Positions 1 through 9,978 of a stretch of 41,382 bases of DNA are shown here, one piece after another. The stretch comes from Asparagopsis taxiformis (taxonomy: Eukaryota; Rhodophyta; Florideophyceae; Bonnemaisoniales; Bonnemaisoniaceae): contig JALQPE010002936.1 of the NCBI GenBank assembly GCA_030407315.1, positions 1 to 41,382 on the forward strand, written 5' to 3'. The notes under the pieces were generated by a model that had not been told where the DNA came from, searched no databases, and was given only the letters and a program-made list of their open reading frames with translations. Within the stretch, counting starts at the first letter, position 1, and every line of letters starts with the position of its first letter. Both the position numbers and the translations under genes were made by a program.

Positions 1-1831
1 TATTTGTGGGGTTGATGATGGGTGGTCGTTGTTTTGATGGTGGTTGATGCGCTTTTGTGTGTTCTGTGCGCAGAATTTTTTCTTTTGCCTAGCTGGAATG
101 GTTTTGGAGTGGTGGTGCCTGGATGGTAGGCGGGCGTTGGTTTCTTGATGTAATCTATCGTTGTGTTTGTTGTGGACGCTTTGGGGATGTTTTGGTGTGT
201 GGTCTTGTTCGTGGTTCCAGTGTTAGTTGGGGGCTGTGTGCGTGCTCCAAAGCATGTTCGCATCACCGGTTGTACTTTTTGGGTATGTTTCACGGGCGAA
301 TTACGTTTCCGTTTGTGTCCTCTTGTCGGCAACACATAAAGGTTGTTTTGTTTGATAGCTTTGGCAATTGTGATATTATCAGGAGGGGGTGGCTGTTTTT
401 GAGTAATGTAGGCTGCGTTTTGTTGGAAGAGGACATCGTGTGTGTCCGCGACTTGGCTGACTGATACCAAGTTGAATTCCGCATTGGGCATCGTGACTGC
501 GTAGTTGACATCGAGTGATGTATTGTTGGTCAGTGGTATAGTCGCCGGTCCACTGTGGGTGATGGGTTCTAGCTGTCCGGAGGCAGTCAATGTGTGTGTG
601 TGTAGTGAGTGCATTGTTTCTTGAGCATGTTGAAGGTGTGTAGGAGTCGCGCCAGAGTCTAAGATATAGGACGAGGAAGATGGAGTATTTATTGTGCTTG
701 AGGAATGAGTCTCTGATGGTGAGTGCTGGGGTATAGATGGTTGAGGTGTCTGAGGTAGTTGGTAGATCTCAGGTGGGGATGGTGGATGCTCAGTGGGGTG
801 ATTCTGACTTGTATCTGGGGCTATTGGGAATGGCGGGTATGGGTAGTGTGGTGCGGTGAGTGCTGCTTGAGCTCTGTGACGAATTCCTAATGGAGCATAT
901 TGTTGTCTCAGTAATTTTTGTCTTGTGATGCAATGCTCGGTTCTGTGTGTTGGAGAGCCATGTAGAGTGCACCATGTGCCTTGATGACCTGGAGGAGGTG
1001 GGATGGGGTTGTTGATATTGATTGGAGTAGGTGTGCCTGGATGTCGGAATTTGTATGGTGGTGGGTAGTTGCGAACTGGTTGGCGGTACATGGTTTGATG
1101 ATATGGGTGAGGCATTGGTGTAAGAGGAGGTTGAGAGGGACTGTGGAGGTGGATTGGGGTTGGTGATGGGTTAGATGGGCGTTCTGGAATAGGGAGGGAT
1201 GGGCTTGCTTGCTCATGTTCAAGGAGCATACTGAAGACTAGGTCTAGGCTGGGTCTTCTGCCTTCATGGAAGTTGTGAAAGTTTGCCAGATTCTGTAGTA
1301 GCGGTGCCCACTGTGGGATGTGATACAACCCGTTGAGAACGAATTGGACGGTTGTTTGCTCGTCGTCAATGTTAGGGAAAGCCGATTGTAGCATAATGTT
1401 GCGGAGCTCTGAGTGTCGGTCTATGTATGTCTGTATGTTGTCCGCTGCGTTGTGTTTAAGTTGTTCCGCTCTCCTTCGTAGACTGGCTTCTGATTGTTGT
1501 GGTGGTACTGTGGATAGTTTGTCCTTGATGAGGTTGTATAGGGTGGGGGTGGGACTGTTGAGTATTGTGGGACTCAAAGTGGAGATGATGTCTTGTGATA
1601 TGTTTGGTAATACCAAGAGGCTGGCTAGTGCCATTTTTCGCTTGTGATCTTGTCGTTCCTGTGGGTCTGTGGAGCAGTGGGCATGGGACCTGTGACATAA
1701 TTGGTTAGATCGTGTAGTGTGGCGTGGTTGTCTATGGTGTGGCACCATTGTATGAGGTTGGTTCGGGTAAGGACGGGGACATGGAAATCGGGAATTTGTT
1801 TTGTTGTTGATGAGTTGGTAGGATGAGACAT
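1..1831 (-). pseudogene. copia A gag-protease polyprotein, partial, one frameshift
   Basis: Retrotransposon polyprotein that would form the particle shell (gag) and cleave itself (aspartic protease). It starts at ATG 1831 (MSHPTNSSTT) in one frame. Near 1632-1650 homology passes to a second frame, starting around MALASLLVLPN, which stays open to the left edge. That frame holds gag, then a knuckle-like motif WCTLHGSPTHRTEHC (about 990-940) spaced CX2HX4HX4C, then the protease active site YILDSGATPTHL (about 668-633). The start aligns with copia C gag (MSTPSFPS...), which supports ATG 1831. Upstream lie the primer-binding site and LTR. The single frameshift suggests a decayed copy, although a sequence error is possible. 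Confidence 0.8.
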
Positions 1832-2052
1832 GGAGAATGGTTTGGGGCGAAGGGAAATTGGGGGTTCGATAAGGTGTTGGCTTGATTGTTCAGAGGAAAG
1901 AGATTGGAGTTCGAGCTGTCGTTGTCTTTGCTGAGAATATCGTTGGCGACGAATGTCGCGTGCGGTGGGGTTGGTTGGGATCGGTATGGTGTCGGTAAGG
2001 TGTCGCCGCGTTCTGGAGATGGGTGGGAGGGGAATAGTTGTGGGGCTAGTCA

Positions 2053-2070
2053 GCGTCTGGGCTCATAACC
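2053..2070 (-). other. copia A primer-binding site (half-tRNA iMet type)
   Basis: Immediately after the 5' LTR the element strand reads GGTTATGAGCCCAGACGC. This is complementary to the anticodon stem-loop of eukaryotic initiator tRNA-Met (…GGGCCCATAACC…) and not to a tRNA 3' end. Drosophila copia has GGTTATGGGCCCAG at the same place. The host tRNA sequence itself is not in the window. Confidence 0.7.
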
Positions 2071-2202
2071 TGTTGATCATGAGGATGAATGAGATCGATA
2101 CCTCTTTAGTTCATGCGAATGGCGTCGTCGCCGAGCTTAAATACTGTTCTAAGTGTGTACTGTAATGCGTAAAAGGTGTAATAGTTGTATGATCATCCGA
2201 CA
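2071..2202 (-). repeat. 5' LTR of copia A (132 bp)
   Basis: On the element strand it begins TGTCGGATGATCATAC and ends ATCAACA, so it has TG...CA termini, and the primer-binding site follows directly. Blocks such as GCATTACAGTACACA and a GC-rich CGACGACGCC stretch recur in the LTR of copia C, and the TGTC(A)GGATG start recurs in copia B. Only one copy is in the window, so the outer boundary rests on these similarities. Confidence 0.65.
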
Positions 2203-3059
2203 CCTCGGAAACCAGCGACTCAAACGTGTCATGCAGTGTGGACAAAATCAACGCTAGGCAGACTGTCTCGAGGACACCACGACAAGACACATGTCCTGAA
2301 TTAAGACTGCTCCTTTTGACAGCTTGTATACTGTAAGCAAACGTGTCATCGCGCGTAAGTTACACCGCGTAACAGCACGTATGACAGTGGCACTGGTTGA
2401 GCTTTCCGTCGAACATCCCAATGGGCAACTGTGGTACCTGCGCTTCTTGTCCAGTATAGTAGTTTCTGCCGTGCTGTCTTCAAGTAGATACGACTGTAAT
2501 CTCTGTCGGGACAATTTCTTGAATCACCAATCTAACTTGTGATTCATGTAGCGCCTGCAGAACACAGACAGAATTTTGACCAACGTCATGCCATCTGCCT
2601 TGTGCCCCCTCCCGCGACAACACCGTCCGCTCCATTGTTCCTATGACTTCTTGTATCAGTTACAAGATGTCTAGTCTGGCACCGATGACATGAAAATTTT
2701 CAGATATCTACCGGTACGAAAGATTGAGAAAGTGGCAAAACACAACATCATCTCAAGCAACACTCCATCTGAGATCTTCACTGCGTTATATTCTTCACAT
2801 TTTCTGCCCTGGTGAGAGTCGTTGCTTTCGTCAGCATCGATCTGTGTCATGGTGACTCTCCCATGAACAACCGCTCGTTTCCATCCATGTTTACAGTCAT
2901 TTCATGCCGCTGAATGGCAGCCATTCTAGCTCCTGCCCAGTATCCATCACATTCAACTACACGTCATTGGAATATCGTTCATTGTTGCAGCATCAATATT
3001 CTGCAGGTGACTATGCGTTTCAATGTCTCTTTCCAGACCTCTAGCAGATTTCAGAAGAC
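2203..3059. other. intergenic, between copia A and gene 1
   Basis: I see no convincing gene. Open frames here are short, overlap on both strands and have no recognisable motif. The segment presumably holds the upstream region of gene 1. Confidence 0.5.
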
Positions 3060-3066
3060 TATAAAA
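3060..3066 (+). promoter_or_regulatory. TATA box of gene 1
   Basis: TATAAAA lies 113 bp before the gene 1 ATG. The equivalent box of gene 3 is 114 bp before its ATG, so the core promoter layout is conserved between the two closest paralogues. Confidence 0.6.
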
Positions 3067-3172
3067 CATGTACCAACCCTTTCCCACCCCAAGCTTCCAC
3101 TGCATCAACTCAAGAGGCACAACATCGACCTTCGACATCACCACGAACCGTTCCTGCTCCCCAACCTTCGTC

Positions 3173-4144
3173 ATGAAGTTCTTCGCCCTTCTCACTCTAC
3201 TCTTCGCTGCCATTCTCCTCTCCACTTCCTTCGCTGTCGAACATTCCACAGCTGACACCGACTCCCTCCCCTCCACCACTCAGCATCAGGCTCTCCGCCC
3301 TAACCGCCCCTGCGGCTCCTGCCCCAGAGTGTGTTATCGCAATCGCTCCAAGGCTGTCCGCGACTGTGGACGCTCTTGCACAAGGGGCCTCGCCTGTCGC
3401 ATCAGGAGATGCCGACGATCAACCGATCCCAACGTTCGTCGCGGTTTCCAGTGTCGTGCACCCCCTCGCCCCCGTCCCGTCCCCGCCCCGGTTCCCGCTC
3501 CAGCACCGGTCCCCGTGCCCGCTCCAGCTCCAGCTCCTGGCCCCGCTCCCCTCCTCTGCCCCAACTTCTGTAACGCAAACAGGGCAGTCTCAGAGGCTCA
3601 GTGCGCACAGCCCTTCAACAGAGCCCTCGGATGTGTCGTCCGATCGTGTGTCCTCGCCCCGTCTGGTGGTTTCATCTGTGCACTCCCTGTTGCTCAGGTT
3701 CCCAGTTCTACCCCCACAGCCACCGCAACTGCTACGGCGACAGTCACACCTACTCCCTCGATGAGCCCAGGTGCAAGCCCGTCATCGTCTCCATCTGCAC
3801 TGGCGTCACCGTCGCCGTCTGTGACCGCGACACCATCGGTGACACCGACACCGTCGCCAGCGTGCACGTTCACTGTGCAGGGATCGATTGGAGCGACAGC
3901 GATTGACGGGGTGTGTCAGTGTGGAGCGGAGAGGAGGACAGTGACTGTGTTGGCTGCGATTGACGGACCACCAGCGGGCGGACTTACGCCGTGCTACAAC
4001 AACTGTCTGCGTCCGCTATTGGATTCCCGATGCACGCCTGACGGATTTGGGTTCTTTGTCCCGAGTGCTACGGTGATAGTGAACACGTGCTGCACTGCGT
4101 GTGGAGGGACGTTGTCGCTCGTGACGAATCAGTGCGTGTTCTAA
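3173..4144 (+). CDS. secreted modular cysteine-rich protein, family member 1
   Basis: Intact 323-residue protein of unknown function. ATG 3173 is chosen because a signal peptide follows at once (MKFFALLTLLFAAILLSTSFA) and gene 3 aligns from the same point; a longer in-frame start at 3068 lies only 2 bp after the TATA box. Residues about 46-92 form an Arg-rich eight-Cys module (CGSCPRVCYR...RGFQC). A Pro/Ala/Val linker follows, then a six-Cys module (CPNFC...GFIC) with spacing CX3CX10CX9CX4CX9C. A Ser/Pro/Thr linker then leads to a ten-Cys C-terminal module with CQCG, CYNNC and CC-X2-C motifs. The linkers look like O-glycosylation or cell-wall type spacers (inference). The product is probably extracellular and disulfide-bonded. 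It is closest to gene 3. Confidence 0.85.
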   Translation: MKFFALLTLLFAAILLSTSFAVEHSTADTDSLPSTTQHQALRPNRPCGSCPRVCYRNRSKAVRDCGRSCTRGLACRIRRCRRSTDPNVRRGFQCRAPPRPRPVPAPVPAPAPVPVPAPAPAPGPAPLLCPNFCNANRAVSEAQCAQPFNRALGCVVRSCVLAPSGGFICALPVAQVPSSTPTATATATATVTPTPSMSPGASPSSSPSALASPSPSVTATPSVTPTPSPACTFTVQGSIGATAIDGVCQCGAERRTVTVLAAIDGPPAGGLTPCYNNCLRPLLDSRCTPDGFGFFVPSATVIVNTCCTACGGTLSLVTNQCVF

Positions 4145-5614
4145 CTGGAGATGACGCGGAAAGCTGAAATAATATCAACTTGGGTGTTAGAAGCTAAGGA
4201 CTAGAGATAGAAGGAAGAACAAATAGCAGCCCAACTTGGTAAAGACTTGAATCGATCTTTGATGTAACCGCGAAGAAATGAACTACCCTCGAGCAGAGTC
4301 GAATGAAATTAGATTCTCGCAAGTGGGTGGGTTGTGTCGATGAAAATCAAATTTCATTCTTCATTTTGACATGCGGTGAATTACTTACAGTTGTCTCACG
4401 TTGGGGTGTCTGTCGAAAAATGGAGCGAAGGTTTGGCCTGGTAAAGTGAAACATTTCAACTTTGTTTTAGAATTGTAGAAGACATTGACCTTTGTTTCGT
4501 GGTCGTGAGATCATGAGCTTCGGAAAGTACTCGCAATGTACTGTAAGGAGATGTAATGTGTACTGTTATTCTTCAACAATCTTTGAGATTTTCTCTTGGG
4601 CGCATTTGAGGCGCCATGTGACGTGGAATAATGTGCAGGTGACAGACGCTTGACATGGTCACGAGTTGTTGTCCCATATGAAACGTGAAAATATCTACTT
4701 TTTGAGACAGACACAAGTATTAAAAATTTTAGCAGGAAAACATAACCAGTTCGTGAGCATGAAAAGACCATGTGACCAAGAAAATGGAACCGCATGGCAC
4801 GTGCAAAGGTATGCTGATGTAGATGTGATCTCCATCCGGCGCATGGCCCTGGACTGTAGGAAAAGAATGCCCCATCGCTAAGAACGTTCTCGAACGTCGT
4901 ACGTTCTGAAGAGGATGCAACTGTGCTTCCATACATTATGGTGATTTAAATTTACGTGGATGAAATAAAAATCGGTTCGAACATGTCAAACGGAAAATGA
5001 CAATACAGTGCCAACTCCTGTAGATGCTTTCCAGCCGTTCATGTCAGAATAACAACATGTTTCCAAAAAAATCGAATTATCCCTCTTCCATTGGCCTAAT
5101 TTTTCTGAGAAAAATACGGGCCCATTCATTGTCATGTTTCTCAACTGACGCCTCTTAGGACACGTTATGGAAGCAAGTCGATTCTCGGCAGCAGAGGAAA
5201 ACAGTCCATGTAGCTGGGCCGAGCATGTTGCATTGTCATGATGACATTCCATAATCTGGGCTCCACATCATATTTTCTTTGTTTTGAGCAGTCTATGGTC
5301 GTATTGGCCCATTCAAAATGTCCTGTGGGCTATTGATTGCCAATTTCAGCTAGACACTGCCAAGCATATGTTCCGGGTAGTTAGCATTTGGCCGATACGC
5401 TTACATGGACGTAAAAAGTTTTGATTACAGAGTGGTAATCTCACAAACAAACATGAACACCCGTATCCACGTGAGCGGAGGCAATCGTACTGGAAAAATC
5501 TCCTGTTTTGATTCACTTTTACTGCAAGATTGAAAATTCCGTCACGATATATTGCGCACGCCTGTGAGGCCATGGTCCGCCTCGAAAACCCTTACCGAAG
5601 ACGCATCATCCATC
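4145..5614. other. intergenic, genes 1 to 2
   Basis: No supported gene. The longest frame (minus, 4936-4511) has no start or domain I recognise and overlaps equally long frames on other strands. No repeat shared with the rest of the window was noticed. Confidence 0.45.
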
Positions 5615-5623
5615 TACAAATAG
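5615..5623 (+). promoter_or_regulatory. TATA-like box of gene 2
   Basis: TACAAATAG lies 81 bp before the gene 2 ATG, at a position comparable to the boxes of genes 4 and 5. The match is weaker than in genes 1 and 3. Confidence 0.35.
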
Positions 5624-5695
5624 AAACACATACCTCACCTGCTTAACCACATCATGTTTCTACCTCACAGTTGAACACCTCACGACACCACCAAG

Positions 5696-6705
5696 ATGAC
5701 GAAGACGTTTTTTCTACCCATTATTCTCCTGATCCTACTTCTGCCCTCTTCAGCCATCGCCAATTCTAGCATCGGCCAACATCATCGAGTACTCAATGTC
5801 CAAACCCGTCAACAGAATGACCGAGACTGCCCTAGCCAATGTTTCCGGCGCCGAGGGAATGCCGCTGAAAGATGCAGATCAGACATGGCACGTCGCAGAA
5901 ATTGCGCTGTTCGAATGTGCACTAACCCAATGACAGGACGCCGTGGCTTTCGCTGTGCAAGACGGCCGGTCTCGGCAGTTCCAGGTCCAGCTCCTGGTGC
6001 ACTTCCAGGTGCGGCTCCGCCACCTCAACCACCACAAGTTCAATTAAGCGAGGTTTTCCCGCCATCTCCGTCGCCCTCCCCGATTTCTGTTTTGACTGGA
6101 TGTCCGAATATCTGTCGTGGAAACCTTGATGAAACTTTCCTTGAATGTACACCTTTCTCCAGTCTTGGTTGTACGGTCGGGCAATGTGATTTAACCCCTC
6201 AATTCCGAGGCTTCATATGTTCTCTTCCTGTCGCGTCACCGTCGCCAACCGCATCGCCAACCTCATCACCCTTGTCATCTGTTTCTATATCCCCTCACCG
6301 TCTGTGTCCATATCGCCATCGCACTCAGTTTCACCCACGCCGTCTCCATCTCACTCACCGTCACCGTCACTCTCTTCTCAACCAACCCCTTCGCCAAGTT
6401 CAACTACTATGGCTACGACTTGCTCAATATCTCCTTTCGGTACTGCAGGCGGAAGAACTTGTAGGTGTGGAAACCAGTCTGGAACAGTAGCCTCTGCCGT
6501 TGTACCAGACCTCAGCGGTTCTGGATATGATGTGATTCTGACAGCATGTCTGAATGACTGTTTGCCAGATTCGCTGATGTCTCTTTGTATGCCAGGTACT
6601 TTTGTGACTTTCCAATCGCTGGGTGACATAAGCTTCCTTACGTGCTGTATTTCTTGTGGCGGCTTTGTTGCAGCAAATGGACTATGCGAGTTTTGCGGCT
6701 GCTAG
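5696..6705 (+). pseudogene. secreted modular cysteine-rich protein, family member 2, frameshifted
   Basis: Divergent member of the same family. ATG 5696 opens a signal peptide (MTKTFFLPIILLILLLPSSA). The first module (CPSQCFRRR...RGFRC) has only six cysteines, spaced CX3CX10CX9CX4CX11C, and the second is CPNIC...GFIC. A Ser/Pro linker follows. In this linker, at the C-run 6291-6294, the frame is lost: the upstream frame runs on to a meaningless tail ending at 6490, while the C-terminal module (CRCG, CLNDC, CCISC, ending CEFCGC at 6705) is in another frame. One missing C would explain it. Either the gene is newly broken or the base was lost in sequencing. No GT-AG intron was obvious to me. Confidence 0.7.
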
Positions 6706-8592
6706 CTGTTACGAGTCGAGAATTTCAAATATGTTTCCTAGGCACTGTTGTGAGTTGCATGGAGCTCACCTGATTTCGTCTCGTCTCATTTCGTAAGGAC
6801 ATCGAGGACTAACAATTGAGTAGCAAAACTGTAGAATTCATGGAAGAAGTAATTATATCACTCAACATCAAGGGGGCGCTGTGGAGGACGTGCATAGGCA
6901 TCAGGCTCAGGAGAGGCACTGCCTTTCCGGAGCCAGTTTAACCATCAGATGAGTGCCGTTTGAGTGTCGGTACTGTATTTCACACTGCGCTGCCGGCAGT
7001 CTTCTCATCCTGGCAATTTCATGTCGTTGCTGCGGACTATCTTCGGACATCTGTCACGATCAGGAACAATTTTCAACTGCAATGTGTCCGTAGTTTTGTC
7101 CAAAAGTTTTAAAACATCGTATTCTTCATCCAATAAGAACTAAAGTGTCAGTGTAATTATCGGATGATCATACCGTTACACTCACTGTAAGCACTCCCGT
7201 ATAGTATTTAAACACCGTCGTATTCTACGGCACTAATTGCTAGACTATAAAGAATGTTGTGCCTTCGCAGACTCTAGAGTTGGCATGTCGCCTGGTTATA
7301 TAGATATCCCAACACCAATTAAGTCAGACACCGTTGACGATGGCGATAACAGTAATGCCTGTTTCTGTTCGAATTTTTGTTACCAGTGTCTATTAGACAA
7401 GTGGCCAGTTATGAGGTCACTTCCCCCCTCCTGGAAGTAAAGTAACATTCTTCTGAGATGGATAGATTCGTTTTCAACATCGCAGAACTGTGCCCTTTCT
7501 CCCCAAGTATCAATGCCGTGGCTCGCCCATCACTACTGTCTGTTGGTCGCTTGGTCTAAGAGCTGGCATGTTGATGAGTGGATGGTATCCTAGAAAGGCT
7601 CTCAGTATGATAGGTTACAAAGATGAGAGGTCTTCGGATATGTAGATGAAACTCTCGAGTCTGTAACAACCTTGAAAAGTCTACTCGCCCACGCTGAAGA
7701 GAGGAAAGTATGAGTTGTTAGATCCCGTTGCAGAATTGCACTGCATGACAGTGGACTGTTCCAGAAGATTCCTATTGCATTATTTGGAATGAAATACTTG
7801 TCTACTACAGAGACAAACTGTGTTATCAGCCCCGTTGCTGTAATCGGATCAGCCATTACACCTGTATATCTGTAAATGTGAAGCATCCTTCCATTCTCCT
7901 CGTTGCGAGGGACACAACCATTCACAATGACGCTTTTCACCATTTTCTACTTGCCTTCCACACTCATCTTCATTACCTATACAAAACCCTTCTCATATGC
8001 AACTTATTGTTCATCCGTGGGCAAAATTCACATGAAGCTGTTTTCATAACATCTTAAGACTACATTTGAGTTCTAATACCACGCACTGACTCATATACCA
8101 TTCACTCACTTACCATCCTGGACTGCCGGTTCTATTACATCTCAGACCCAATAAGAACAAACCTTCTAGATCGACTTACTTCATGCCAGACATGGCGTCT
8201 ATCCTATGTCCAGCAATGCTTATGAATTGGTTTGAACTTTTCGCAATCCCTGCAGTTGACAACGGGAAAGAACGACAGGTGACATCTGTTGTTCTTTCAA
8301 TTTTGATTCAACTTTTCTGCTCCTGAGACTCGTGGAGAACAGTGGAAGGAACAGGACCTGCTTCTCAAAACAGCTCACTAATTTTTTGCCTCCCTCTCAT
8401 ATGCACACTCGCATGACAAGTGCAATGCCAGCTTTGCAATGTAAATCACTTATCGTTCTCTACCCACCTTCAAGAAGCCCTGTCAATCCAATACGTTAGT
8501 GGGACCCGACGATTCATACTACGTCGACGTTCATGTCCCTACACCCTTATTGTAAATCACCATTTCCAGCATCCCTAGGCAGGATCAAATTC
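6706..8592. other. intergenic, genes 2 to 3
   Basis: No confident gene. A 113-codon minus-strand frame (7943-7602, ATG) has no recognisable domain. An LTR-like sequence sits near 7158-7255 and is listed separately. Confidence 0.45.
7158..7255 (+). repeat. possible solo/degenerate copia LTR
   Basis: ATCGGATGATCATACC followed by AGTATTTAAACACCGTCG resembles the 5' LTR of copia A (TCGGATGATCATACAA ... AGTATTTAAGCTCGGCG) in the same order. No primer-binding site or coding sequence follows. A decayed solo LTR is plausible, but the match is only to short blocks. Confidence 0.35.
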
Positions 8593-8600
8593 TATATAAG
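8593..8600 (+). promoter_or_regulatory. TATA box of gene 3
   Basis: TATATAAG lies 114 bp before the gene 3 ATG, almost the same spacing as in gene 1. Confidence 0.6.
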
Positions 8601-8706
8601 TCATTCTCCAGCATCACCTCATTCGTTTTCTAAACAGCCGCTTAGCAACTCTCCAAGAACATTCACCAACTTCTCAAACCATTCCATCTCAGTCAATCCA
8701 GTTATC

Positions 8707-9600
8707 ATGATATCCTTCTCCCTCCTCACACTTCTGTTCACAGCTCTTCTCTTCACCGCATCATTCGCCACCAACCTCCCTATCGCTGAAACCAGTGATA
8801 TCGATTCCCTCCCTTCTACTACAGAACATCAGGTCCTGCGTCCCTCTAGACCTTGCGGCGCATGTCCCAGAGTCTGCTACCGTCGACGAGCTAATGCAGT
8901 ACGTGATTGTGGTCGTGCATGCACAAGGAACATCGCCTGTCGCGTTAGAAGATGCCGCAGATCTACGGACCCAAGTGTCCGTCGAGGCTTCCAGTGTCGC
9001 GCACCACCTCGTCGTCGCCCCAACCGTCCCCGCCCCGCTCCAGCACCAGCTCCAGTGACAGGTCCTGCTCCACTACTCTGTCCCAATTTCTGTAACGCTA
9101 ACAGAGCTGTCTCTGAGGCACAGTGTGCTCAGCCCTTCAACAGAGCTCTTGGATGTGTTGTGAGATCCTGCGTGCTATCACCCTCCGGTGGGTTTATATG
9201 TGCACTCCCGATTGCTCAGGTTCCAAGTTCCACACCCACGGCTTCAGCGACACCTACCTCATCTGTCACTCCAACGCCCTCTATGAGCCCTGGGGCGAGC
9301 CCGTCTTCTTCTCCGTCGCCGTTCGCCTCACCGTCTATTTCCGTGTCTCCCAGTACATCTGTGACACCAACACCGTCTCCAGCATGTATGTTTACTGTAC
9401 AGGGCCCCATTGGAGCGACGGCTGTGAATGGAGTGTGCCGATGTGGTGTAGAGAGACGATCAGTAACAGTGTTGGCTGAGGTTGAAGTTGGTGCACCAGG
9501 GGGAATTTCGCCGTGCTACAACAATTGTTTGCGACCGCTTTTGGATTCTCGATGCACACCTGATGGATTTAACTTTGAAACGAATGTGTATACGGGATAG
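8707..9600 (+). pseudogene. secreted modular cysteine-rich protein, member 3, 5' part (interrupted by gypsy)
   Basis: Closest paralogue of gene 1. ATG 8707 begins a signal peptide (MISFSLLTLLFTALLFTASF). Module 1 (CGACPRVCYRRR...RGFQC) has the eight-Cys pattern. It is followed by an Arg/Pro/Ala linker shorter than in gene 1, module 2 (CPNFC...GFIC), a Ser/Pro/Thr linker and the first part of the ten-Cys C-terminal module (CRCG, CYNNC). Host sequence stops at 9575. From 9576 the frame enters the gypsy LTR and ends after seven foreign residues (ETNVYTG) at the TAG 9598-9600. If still expressed, the product would lack the last four cysteines of the family pattern. The remainder of the gene is at 15579-15674. 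Confidence 0.85.
9571..9575. repeat. target-site duplication, left copy (aactt)
   Basis: AACTT at 9571-9575 and again at 15579-15583 flanks the gypsy element. It belongs to the host codons for Asn-Phe, so the pre-insertion frame is clear. Confidence 0.9.
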
Positions 9601-9937
9601 CTGAGTGGTAGTTGTTTTCGTTGAATGATCGATGATGCCTCCGATCCCCCAAGACCGGAGTTGACCATGCCTTTTTATACCCACCATAGAATTGTAGTTC
9701 GATGTCGAACTAATTCTAGAAAATACTAATCAAAATAAAATTATGTCATCAAAAATAAATCTAACATGATGCCATCATGACATCACTCGATGACATAGCC
9801 AACTAGATACTTCTAGGCGTAACAGCAAGTTACTTTCTAGCAGCCTATAGTATATGAGTAAACTTAGTGCAACTTGTAGTGTCTAGAATACACTAGTTTA
9901 TGCTGGCCATTGCTGGCATCAGCTTCAGTTCGTTACA
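9576..9937 (-). repeat. 3' LTR of gypsy element
   Basis: 362 bp. On the element strand it starts TGTAACGAAC and ends CGTTTCA. The element strand holds TATAAAAAG near 9680-9672, so U3 is the right-hand part of about 260 bp. It matches 15217-15578 without a visible difference. Confidence 0.92.
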
Positions 9938-9951
9938 CTATTCCCCCCCTC
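9938..9951 (-). other. gypsy polypurine tract
   Basis: On the element strand GAGGGGGGGAATAG abuts the 3' LTR, the place where plus-strand DNA synthesis is primed in LTR retrotransposons. Confidence 0.8.
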
Positions 9952-9978
9952 ACACAGTTGATGTCCTCATCAACATAG

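Larger units (their letters stand above)
1..2202 (-). mobile_element. Ty1/copia element A (5' part; 3' part beyond left edge)
   Basis: Reading the minus strand from 2202 leftwards gives a short 5' LTR (2202-2071), a primer-binding site (2070-2053), a leader of about 220 bp, then gag and protease coding sequence that runs off the left edge. The gene order and the DSGA protease following a gag knuckle identify a Ty1/copia element. The 3' LTR, integrase and reverse transcriptase are outside the window, so no target duplication can be seen. Confidence 0.85.

Noticed and set aside
3334..3764. Overlapping frames on both strands within gene 1
   Set aside because: They are by-products of the GC-rich Pro/Ala-coding linker. 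They lack the family's signal peptide and cysteine spacing. The same applies to frames inside genes 3 and 4.
7602..7943. 113-codon minus-strand frame with ATG
   Set aside because: No domain, signal peptide or paralogue was seen, and it overlaps no conserved sequence. Too weak to call a gene.
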